Positions 16,423-23,259 of a stretch of DNA of 64,000 bases are shown one piece after another. The notes below the pieces were generated by a model, which saw only the letters and a list, made by a program, of their open reading frames with translations, had not been told where the DNA came from and did no database searches. The position numbers and the translations under genes are program-made. This DNA comes from Halalkalibacter nanhaiisediminis. Its GTDB lineage: Bacteria; Bacillota; Bacilli; Bacillales; Bacillaceae_D. Each line of letters begins with the position of its first letter. Positions within the stretch are counted from its first letter, which is position 1. The stretch lies in the NCBI RefSeq assembly GCF_007830185.1, contig NZ_VLKZ01000003.1, positions 372,001 to 436,000 on the forward strand, given 5' to 3'.

Positions 16423-17976
16423 ATGAATCTTGGGATGGCATTAGATGTTTCTGTGAATCGATATCCGAATAGAATTGCAGTCGTCCAAGAAAATCAGGAA
16501 TTAAGTTATGCCCAACTAAACGATAAAGTGTTAAAGGTTGCTGCTTCATTGCAAAGAGTTGGTGTAGTGAAAAATGACAGGGTAATTGTGATTTTAAAAA
16601 ATAGAGTTGAAAACTATGTTGTCTATTGGGCACTGCAAAAGCTTGGTGCCATTTACACACCGATTAATTATCGCCTATCAGCAAAAGAAGTTGAGTATTG
16701 TGTAAACGATGCAGAAGCGAAAGTCGTGATCTATGAAAATGCGAGTCAAAATGCTGTGCTTGGAGCTGAGTTCATCAGTAAGCCGATCTTAATTGGCATA
16801 GATGGTGTTATTGGCGTAGATATCTATTATTCTGAGCTAATCAATCGAAGTCCTGGTTCTTATCAAGAATGTCAGATTAATGAAAATGACATTTCAATTA
16901 TGCTCTATACATCAGGAACAACTGGAAGACCTAAGGGAGTACCAAGAACTCATAAAAATGAGTATTCAGCAGCGATGGCACATATCATTCAAAACCAATA
17001 TGTATTAGGAGAAAGTACGTTAGGGACGATGCCTCTCTACCATACGATGGGGATTCGCTCATTAATTTCGATGGTTCTTTTAAATGGGAAATTTGCTATT
17101 TTACCAGATTTTGATGCAGAAGCTGCTCTGAAAATACTAAGTAAAGAAAAGATCAGCTCTCTTTATTTAATTCCTACTCTATATCATGACATCTTAAGTC
17201 ATAAAAACTTTGATAAATATGATCTGACATCATTAAAGAAAATCGGTTATGCAGGAGCCCCAATGACGACAGATTTAGTACAAAAGTGCATTGATAAACT
17301 AAATCCAGCTGTGTTTGTGAATCACTACGGAAGTACAGAAATATATACATTTACCATTTGCCCACATGTGCCTGATAAACCAGGAAGTGCAGGGAAGGCG
17401 GGTATTCATGAACAGGTTAACTTAGTTGTTCCTGATCCTGATGGGCATTCCACTCCAAAAGACATCGTGAGAAAAGGTGAAGTTGGAGAAATAATTGTCA
17501 ATTTAAATTCGAATGAAGCCTTTAAAGGATATTGGAATCGTCCTGATGCGACCCAAAAGGCGATCAGAGATGGTTGGTATTTTACTGGTGACTTAGGTGT
17601 ACAGGATGATGATGGGGACTTGTTTGTCGTAGGACGAGTTGACGATATGATTATATCAGGTGGAGAAAATATTCATCCAATCGAAGTAGAAGATACGCTC
17701 TCATTGCATCCAAAGGTTGATGAGGTTGTCATTATTGGCGAGCTGGATGAGCGCTGGGGTCAAATTGTTACCGCTTACATCGTACCGAAAGATCCAACAT
17801 TGACGATTCAGGAATTAGATGAATTTTGTAAAAGTGATGCTACATTAACGAATTTCAAACGTCCTCGCAAATATGTATTTATAAAAGAAGTTCCAAAAAG
17901 TGCAGTTGGCAAAATTCTTCGTCGCAAGCTCCGTAATGGGGAATTTGAAGTATATGAAAAGGAAGTTATCAAATAA
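16423..17976 (+). CDS. Acyl-CoA ligase of the aryl-CoA (4-chlorobenzoate-CoA ligase-like) type
   Basis: 517 residues with an AAAGGAGTGAGG ribosome-binding site. Adenylate-forming motifs are in order: A3 YTSGTTGRPKGVPRTH (about 162-177), A5 NHYGSTE, A7 GWYFTGDLG, A8 GRVDDMIISGGENIHPIEVE, and A10 KSAVGKILRRKL. The run RVDDMIISGGENIHP, then WGQIVTAYIVP and FKRPRKY, recalls 4-chlorobenzoate and benzoate CoA ligases (from memory, not aligned). It would activate a carboxylate as a CoA thioester in the cytoplasm. The gene begins 32 nt after the CoxG-like gene and is followed 23 nt later by a crotonase. The substrate is inferred to be aromatic from the neighbouring genes. Confidence 0.86.
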   Translation: MNLGMALDVSVNRYPNRIAVVQENQELSYAQLNDKVLKVAASLQRVGVVKNDRVIVILKNRVENYVVYWALQKLGAIYTPINYRLSAKEVEYCVNDAEAKVVIYENASQNAVLGAEFISKPILIGIDGVIGVDIYYSELINRSPGSYQECQINENDISIMLYTSGTTGRPKGVPRTHKNEYSAAMAHIIQNQYVLGESTLGTMPLYHTMGIRSLISMVLLNGKFAILPDFDAEAALKILSKEKISSLYLIPTLYHDILSHKNFDKYDLTSLKKIGYAGAPMTTDLVQKCIDKLNPAVFVNHYGSTEIYTFTICPHVPDKPGSAGKAGIHEQVNLVVPDPDGHSTPKDIVRKGEVGEIIVNLNSNEAFKGYWNRPDATQKAIRDGWYFTGDLGVQDDDGDLFVVGRVDDMIISGGENIHPIEVEDTLSLHPKVDEVVIIGELDERWGQIVTAYIVPKDPTLTIQELDEFCKSDATLTNFKRPRKYVFIKEVPKSAVGKILRRKLRNGEFEVYEKEVIK

Positions 17977-17999
17977 CACAGAGAAGGAAGTTGATAATC

Positions 18000-18791
18000 A
18001 TGTCAGTAATCAATCAAACATACGATCATATTCGAGTAGAAAAAAATGTAGAAAAACAGACGGCAACGATTATTTTTGATCGTCCAGAAAAAATGAACTA
18101 TATTAGTATGCTTGCGAGAGATCAGATCACGGAAATCTTTGATGGGTTAAATAAGGACGAGGAAGTACGAGTGATTATTTTAAAAGGAGAAGGGGACAAA
18201 GCATTCAGTGCAGGAGGCAGCATTCCTGAATTCATGGCTACACATCAAGAAAAATTATCTCATTTAGCTGAAAATGTCGCCGCCCCAGAACGCTCACCAA
18301 AGCCAGTGATAGCACAATTACAAGGGTATACATTCGGTGTGGGTTTAGAGCTTGCTATGGCCTGTGATTTTAGGATTGCGGCTGAAGACACATTGTTAGG
18401 GCTTCCTGAAATGAACCTTGGTATGATTCCTGGAAGTGGCGGAACACAACGTATTGCTAAAATTGCTGGATTAACAAGAGCGAAGGATATGATTATGAGA
18501 GCTAGAAAAATCCCAGCTGATGAAGCGTATCAATGGGGATTACTTACGAAAGTCGTGGCCAAAAGTGAGCTACAGCAATCAGTAGATTCATTGGTAGAGG
18601 AGCTTGTCCAATTCTCACCAATAGCGCAAAAAGTCGCAAAAGAAGTGCTAAATGCAGCAGAAGAAAGTCCATTAAGTGTTGGGATTCAAGTAGAAGGGAA
18701 AGCATATGGCTTATTACGGACGACAGAAGACTTTAAAGAAGGTGTTGATGCCTTTGTCGAAAAACGTAAGCCTAAATTCACAGGAAAATAA
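18000..18791 (+). CDS. Enoyl-CoA hydratase/isomerase (crotonase) family protein
   Basis: 263 residues from ATG 18000, with AGAAGGAAG upstream (a TTG at 17991 in frame is closer than ideal). Crotonase features are oxyanion-hole loop AFSAGGSIPEF, then GYTFGVGLELAMACDFRIAAEDT, and LPEMNLGMIPGSGGTQR carrying the general-acid/base Glu region. It therefore looks like a true hydratase or isomerase rather than a dehalogenase. It follows the CoA ligase directly, so it probably acts on the CoA thioester that enzyme makes, for example hydrating an aryl-acrylyl-CoA. It lacks the typical sequence of feruloyl-CoA hydratase-lyase as I remember it, so the exact reaction is open. Confidence 0.88.
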   Translation: MSVINQTYDHIRVEKNVEKQTATIIFDRPEKMNYISMLARDQITEIFDGLNKDEEVRVIILKGEGDKAFSAGGSIPEFMATHQEKLSHLAENVAAPERSPKPVIAQLQGYTFGVGLELAMACDFRIAAEDTLLGLPEMNLGMIPGSGGTQRIAKIAGLTRAKDMIMRARKIPADEAYQWGLLTKVVAKSELQQSVDSLVEELVQFSPIAQKVAKEVLNAAEESPLSVGIQVEGKAYGLLRTTEDFKEGVDAFVEKRKPKFTGK

Positions 18792-18807
18792 ATCATTTTA
18801 GGTAAAT

Positions 18808-18862
18808 GGAGCAGGTATTTTTACATGGTATGTATAATATCTTTATTAGAAATACCTGCTCC
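18808..18862 (+). terminator. Long inverted repeat after the crotonase gene
   Basis: A perfect 13-bp inverted repeat, GGAGCAGGTATTT / AAATACCTGCTCC, encloses 29 nt that contain a smaller TACAT/ATGTA dyad. The T-tract is poor (TTACTAATT), so it could be an mRNA-stabilising or processing hairpin rather than a simple terminator. Confidence 0.5.
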
Positions 18863-18895
18863 TTACTAATTATCACATGTTTTAATGGATAATAA

Positions 18896-18909
18896 TGTAA
18901 ACGTTTTCT
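18896..18909 (+). promoter_or_regulatory. Near-consensus cre box upstream of the response regulator gene
   Basis: TGTAAACGTTTTCT matches 13 of 14 positions of the cre consensus (last base T for A). It lies 101 nt upstream of the regulator start, consistent with carbon repression of the regulator itself. Confidence 0.5.
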
Positions 18910-19010
18910 TGTTTTAGGAACTTTCATAAGTCTATGCTATGAATAAGCCTAAATTTTTTCTTTCCAACTAGAAACTAACCAACTAACCAACTTTTAAGGG
19001 AGGGATTTTT

Positions 19011-19781
19011 GTGGCTGAGTTGTTGATTGTCGATTCAGATAAAGAGACTCGTAATGAAATTCGTTCTCTAGTAGAAACCAGCCAATATAATTTTCTTTCT
19101 ATTTATGAATCAAGCTTTGCGCAAAGAGGGTTGACGTTACTCAAACAGTCTCAGCCAAGTGCGCTCATTTTAGATTTATCTTTGCCTGATATGGACGGTT
19201 TAGATTTCGGTCGAATGGCGTTAGAGCTATATCCTGATTTACCGATTATCGTCGTGACTCAAATAAAAATGTTTGAACTAGCTCAGGAAGCGATCAATGC
19301 TGGATTTGCTGCCTACCTCTTAAAGCCGCTCCTTCGCGATGTACTCTTAAACACGTTTGAAAGAATATTAGATCCTTCATTAAGTAAAGAGGTCAATCAA
19401 GCGATTAGACAAACAGAAGAGTTTTCAAACGATTTGCGCAAGCCAATTGAAAGTGCGATTCACTATATTCAATTACATTACAATGAGCCATTAACTTTAA
19501 AACATCTTGCGGATCTTGTTTATTTAAGTCCGTCCTATTTTAGTAAATTATTTAAAGAAGAAACAAATACGACGTTTGTTGAATATCTCGCCTCGATACG
19601 TGTACAAAAAGCGAAGGGGATGCTGCGAATGTCTTCTTTACCTATTGATGTCATTGCAAACAATACAGGCTTTAAAAATTCTGGCTATTTTGCGACAACA
19701 TTTAAACGAATAGAGGGCAGAACTCCAACTGAATACCGGGAAAAATTTTATTGGAAACGAAATAAAAAAGGAATAGGGTAG
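19011..19781 (+). CDS. Orphan response regulator with AraC-type DNA-binding domain
   Basis: 256 residues from a GTG with AGGGAGGG upstream. Residues 1-120 are a receiver domain: acidic pocket VDSD (Asp8, Asp10), phospho-acceptor Asp55 in LILDLSLPDMDG, Thr83 and Lys105 in YLLKPL. Residues ~150-256 form the double helix-turn-helix of AraC/XylS proteins (LTLKHLADLVYLSPSYFSKLFKEE and IDVIANNTGFKNSGYFATTFKR). No histidine kinase gene lies in the window. It sits between the ligase/crotonase genes and benE, so it is the obvious candidate activator of this cluster. The repeated TTTAAAACTCGC boxes would be its expected targets. Confidence 0.9.
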   Translation: MAELLIVDSDKETRNEIRSLVETSQYNFLSIYESSFAQRGLTLLKQSQPSALILDLSLPDMDGLDFGRMALELYPDLPIIVVTQIKMFELAQEAINAGFAAYLLKPLLRDVLLNTFERILDPSLSKEVNQAIRQTEEFSNDLRKPIESAIHYIQLHYNEPLTLKHLADLVYLSPSYFSKLFKEETNTTFVEYLASIRVQKAKGMLRMSSLPIDVIANNTGFKNSGYFATTFKRIEGRTPTEYREKFYWKRNKKGIG

Positions 19782-19789
19782 TGTGATGA

Positions 19790-19826
19790 GGAGAGAGTCT
19801 AGCGTTGAGGCTCTCTCCTTTCTTTT
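19790..19826 (+). terminator. Terminator of the response regulator gene
   Basis: GGAGAGAG / CTCTCTCC stem with a 13-nt loop, followed by TTTCTTTT. Confidence 0.75.
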
Positions 19827-19884
19827 GCGAAAATAGAGCAAGGTAATGGTAACGAGAAAATATTTAAAAATAGTAAAATCGAAA

Positions 19885-19921
19885 TTTAAAACTCGCGAAG
19901 TAAAAAAACAACTAGTATAAA
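19885..19921 (+). promoter_or_regulatory. Candidate activator box plus -10 upstream of benE
   Basis: TTTAAAACTCGC (19885-19896) is identical over 12 nt to the box at 13021-13032. TATAAA (19916-19921) lies 19 nt further on, one base different from the spacing at the first site. Confidence 0.5.
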
Positions 19922-20071
19922 AGAACAAGTAATAAGACTAAATTTTCTGAAATTTATATTTGTAGAAAGAGGATGATGATTTATGTCAATTTGTTAATAA
20001 GCTTCCATAGCTGCAGAATTCATCATTTTTGCAAAATCATTTCAATATGACGAGAGAATGGAGCGAGTGAA

Positions 20072-21367
20072 ATGAACGAAAAAGGTAGGAATCGATTCGA
20101 TGAAGTTCAAGCACCAGGCATAAAATCAGGGTTAAAAGACTTCCCGAAACATTTAAACAGTCAGACGATCACAACGGGTACGATTGCGGCTATATTTGGC
20201 ATGACAGGCCCAGCTATGATTATTATTGGGGCTGCCGAGGCTGGTGGCCTAACAATGGAACAGACGGTATCATGGTTATTCGCGGTTTATTTTATTGGAG
20301 GTATATTTAGTATCTTACTGGCACTTCATTACAAAATGCCAATTAACGGTGCATACTCGATTCCAGGGGCGATTTTAATGGCATCAGCTCTAACCTTATT
20401 TTCGCTTAATGAAGCAGCTGGTGCATATTTGATGGCAGGAATTTTAGTGTTGATTCTAGGGGTAACAAAATCAATAGGAAAAATCATGAAATTTATTCCG
20501 CTGCCAATCATTTTAGCAATGATCGCTGGCTCGATGTTTCGTTTTGCATTAGGTATTATTGATTCTGTAGAGCAGCTTCCAATTGTGGTGGGATTAACAG
20601 TCGTAACGTTTTTTGGGTTATATGGTATAAGAGCTAAATTTCCTCCTATCCTAGGTGCTCTTATTGTCGGAACGGTTGTCGCTTTTGGGATGGGATTATT
20701 TCAAATACAGTCTGTGGAGATAGGATTAGCGATGCCTGCATTAGTCATTCCTGTATTTTCACTCGACGCCTTTTTCTCGATTTCAATCCCATTAGCTATT
20801 CTTGTTATTGGGGCGGAAAATGCTCAGGCTACCGGGGCATTATTGGCTCAAAAATATAAGCCACCTGTTAATTTTATGACTACGCTATCTGGTATAGGTG
20901 GAATTCTCACTTCATTCTTTGGTGGGCATAATGCAAATATTGCAGGGCCGATGACAGCTTTATGTGCTTCAGAAAATGCAGGTAAGAAGGAAGGGCGATA
21001 TGCCGCAACAATTGTAGACGGAGTATTATTTGCTTCATTTGGATTATTTGCAGGTATTGCTGTTCCTATTTTATTGGGGCTTCCAGGCGCACTTATTTCA
21101 GCTGTTGCAGGGCTGGCGATGATTGCCGTATTAATTAATGCACTCCAAGGTGCCTTTTCTGAAAAAAGATTTCAAGTCGGGGCGTTTTGTGCACTTGCTA
21201 TCGGGTTGTCAGGGATCACTCTTTTTCAAATTAGTGCACCATTCTGGGCATTAGTTGTTGGGGTTACTGTCTCATTTATTGTCGAAAGAAATGATTTTAA
21301 GTCATTAATGAAAGTAGTTACTGTGAACTCAGAACAGCCAGAAGAAAAGGAAGTAGTGAATTCTTAA
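20072..21367 (+). CDS. benE: BenE family benzoate/H+ symporter
   Basis: 431 residues, about 12 transmembrane helices, with GGAGCGAGTG upstream of the ATG. The family pattern is visible: GMTGPAMIIIGAAEAGGLT at the start of the membrane core, MPINGAYSIPGAILM, IVIGAENAQATGALLAQKYKPPVN-like central helix, and FFGGHNANIAGPMTALCAS. BenE proteins import benzoate with protons. A likely aromatic carboxylate importer beside a CoA ligase and aromatic dehydrogenases supports aromatic catabolism as the theme. It has an orphan AraC-type regulator immediately upstream. Confidence 0.9.
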   Translation: MNEKGRNRFDEVQAPGIKSGLKDFPKHLNSQTITTGTIAAIFGMTGPAMIIIGAAEAGGLTMEQTVSWLFAVYFIGGIFSILLALHYKMPINGAYSIPGAILMASALTLFSLNEAAGAYLMAGILVLILGVTKSIGKIMKFIPLPIILAMIAGSMFRFALGIIDSVEQLPIVVGLTVVTFFGLYGIRAKFPPILGALIVGTVVAFGMGLFQIQSVEIGLAMPALVIPVFSLDAFFSISIPLAILVIGAENAQATGALLAQKYKPPVNFMTTLSGIGGILTSFFGGHNANIAGPMTALCASENAGKKEGRYAATIVDGVLFASFGLFAGIAVPILLGLPGALISAVAGLAMIAVLINALQGAFSEKRFQVGAFCALAIGLSGITLFQISAPFWALVVGVTVSFIVERNDFKSLMKVVTVNSEQPEEKEVVNS

Positions 21368-21427
21368 ACATATTGGCGCTGAATTTTAACTTACCATTCT
21401 AAATAATAATTTATAAGGGTAAAAGTG

Positions 21428-21465
21428 AAATTTTAAAACATATATAAACGGATTTTTACTACGAT
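21428..21465 (+). promoter_or_regulatory. Possible promoter region of the molybdenum-hydroxylase unit
   Basis: GAAATTTTAAAAC (21428-21440) resembles the left half of the boxes at 13020 and 19885, and TACGAT (21460-21465) could serve as a -10. The ACTCGC half is absent, so the match is weak. Confidence 0.3.
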
Positions 21466-21511
21466 GAAAATAGAATAGTAAAAGATAAGATCCTGCTAAG
21501 GGGGGATTGAC

Positions 21512-22618
21512 TTGAACATTGCGATTTCAAAAGAAATTGACAGGTGCAAGCAACTAGGCTTAAGAGGGGTTCTTGCTACGATCATTTCTGTAGAAGGCTC
21601 TACTTATCAAAAAGCGGGTACTAAATGCTTTCTTGCTGAGGATGGTAAATTAACTGGACTCCTGAGTGGTGGATGTGTAGAGAACGATATTATTGAACAT
21701 GGAAAACAGATTATCGATAGCGGTGAAACAAAATGCCTGCAGTATGATCTTCGAGATAATGGTGATGAAGTATGGGGGCTTGGTGTAGGATGTAACGGTT
21801 CAATGGAGATTTTTTTAGAGCCTTATCATTCAAGTGGTCATGATCCGAATAGCAAAGTGATCGAAAAAATGTATGCGGTTACAACTCCTCATGTCGTTTC
21901 AACAATTGTTGATGCGAAGGATTCAACATTAATAGGTGAAAAATGGATCGTTTCTTTAAAAAATTTTAAGGAAGAGAAAGTTTCTTCTTTATTTAGTAAA
22001 AAGAACCTACAGGGCGAGGAAGGAAAGAAGCTGGGGTTAGTAAGTGATGAAAATATGAAGCTTTTTATTGAAGAAGTAGCACCACCTCCAGCATTAATCA
22101 TTTTTGGAGCGGGACCAGATGCGGTGCCGCTCGTACAAGCGGTGAAACAAATTGGTTGGCATGTTACGGTAATTGATCATCGTCCTGGATTTGTCACGAA
22201 AGAAAATTTCCCTTTGGCAGATCAACTCATATGTTCACCACCAGGAACGATGGCAAATGTGGTGCTAAATGAAAATACATTCACTGTCATTATGAGTCAT
22301 CATTTTTCACAAGATCAAATGGTGCTTAAACACCTCCTCAAAACCAACGTTCCTTATATTGGGTTATTGGGTCCTAAGAGGCGAGCGGTGCAATTATTAG
22401 AATCGATTCTCACAATGAAATCGGTACAACAGCTGCGTATGGATCGAATCCATAGTCCAATTGGGTTAAATATTGGGGCAAAGACACCAGAGGAAATCGC
22501 CTTTAGTATCGTATCGGAATTAATCGCCGTTTACCGTCATGCATCGGCTGCGCATTTAAAAGATACAGAGAAAGGATTAAGGCTAAAAGGGGAGCGTGAT
22601 CTCTTATATCAAATGTAA
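21512..22618 (+). CDS. XdhC/CoxF family molybdenum cofactor insertion protein
   Basis: 368 residues from a TTG start with AAGGGGGGAT five bases upstream. The N-terminal XdhC_CoxI domain has GSTYQKAGTKCFLAEDGKLTGLLSGGCVENDI and a later LGVGCNGSMEIFLEPY, both with conserved Gly-Cys pairs. The C-terminal half is a Rossmann-like domain (LIIFGAGPDAVPLVQAV, GWHVTVIDHRPGF). XdhC proteins bind molybdenum cofactor, promote its sulfuration and deliver it to xanthine-dehydrogenase-type enzymes. It heads the operon with a cytidylyltransferase and three hydroxylase subunits. Confidence 0.88.
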   Translation: MNIAISKEIDRCKQLGLRGVLATIISVEGSTYQKAGTKCFLAEDGKLTGLLSGGCVENDIIEHGKQIIDSGETKCLQYDLRDNGDEVWGLGVGCNGSMEIFLEPYHSSGHDPNSKVIEKMYAVTTPHVVSTIVDAKDSTLIGEKWIVSLKNFKEEKVSSLFSKKNLQGEEGKKLGLVSDENMKLFIEEVAPPPALIIFGAGPDAVPLVQAVKQIGWHVTVIDHRPGFVTKENFPLADQLICSPPGTMANVVLNENTFTVIMSHHFSQDQMVLKHLLKTNVPYIGLLGPKRRAVQLLESILTMKSVQQLRMDRIHSPIGLNIGAKTPEEIAFSIVSELIAVYRHASAAHLKDTEKGLRLKGERDLLYQM

Positions 22619-22665
22619 AAAAAGAAGTATGGGGGATTATATTAGCGGCAGGGAACTCAAAAAGA

Positions 22666-23259
22666 ATGGGGTCGCCAAAGCTTTTATTACCATATAAAAA
22701 TGAATCACTCATTAGTCAAGTGATTCAACAAGTTAAGTATTCCGATTTAGATAATTTTATCATCGTCATCAATGCAAAAGTAGAAGGTTTACTTCAAGAA
22801 GTACAAAACCACAGAGTCGATCATTTCGTCTTGCATGAAGAATCGCACTTAGGTATGGCAAGCTCGATCAAAAAAGGATTAGCGAAAATACCAGATTACG
22901 TCGCTGGTGTCATGTTTCTCCTTGGAGATCAACCTGGTATGACAAGTGGAGAAATAAACAGAGTTCTAGCAGGCTACAAAGAAAAAAAGAACGTCCCGAT
23001 TCTTCAAGCTACTTATTTAGGGAAGCCTGGTCATCCCGTCTTGTTTGATAGAACGATTATGCCACTCCTTTATGAGATTGAAGGAGATATAGGTGCAAAG
23101 AATATTTTGAGACAATATAAAGAAAAAATGAAGTATATCGAAATGGAGAAAGAGCCGATTCCAGATATCGATACGATTGAGGATTATAGAAGCGTAATGG
23201 AAAAGGAGGGTACTCATGAGTCAGTCAATCGGTCAACCCGTTACGAGAGTAGAAGATAA
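22666..23259 (+). CDS. MocA-like CTP:molybdopterin cytidylyltransferase, start unresolved
   Basis: The nucleotidyltransferase frame is open from 22600, but the first ordinary start codon is ATG 22666, which would drop the essential P-loop-like motif. That motif, GIILAAGNSKRMGSPKLLLP, is encoded from 22633. Upstream in-frame codons offer no ATG, GTG or TTG. Removing one A from the A7 run at 22617-22623 would join the motif to a GTG at 22596 that follows GGGGAG. So either the run is a sequencing or natural indel, or expression is coupled to xdhC by slippage. MocA adds CMP to molybdopterin for CO-dehydrogenase-type enzymes. Its end overlaps the next gene by 44 nt. Confidence 0.75.
   Translation: MGSPKLLLPYKNESLISQVIQQVKYSDLDNFIIVINAKVEGLLQEVQNHRVDHFVLHEESHLGMASSIKKGLAKIPDYVAGVMFLLGDQPGMTSGEINRVLAGYKEKKNVPILQATYLGKPGHPVLFDRTIMPLLYEIEGDIGAKNILRQYKEKMKYIEMEKEPIPDIDTIEDYRSVMEKEGTHESVNRSTRYESRR

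Noticed and set aside
17991-18791. Identification of the crotonase as feruloyl-CoA hydratase-lyase or chlorobenzoyl-CoA dehalogenase
   Set aside because: The active-site stretch LPEMNLGMIPGSGGTQR is that of ordinary hydratases, and the remembered signatures of those two enzymes are absent.
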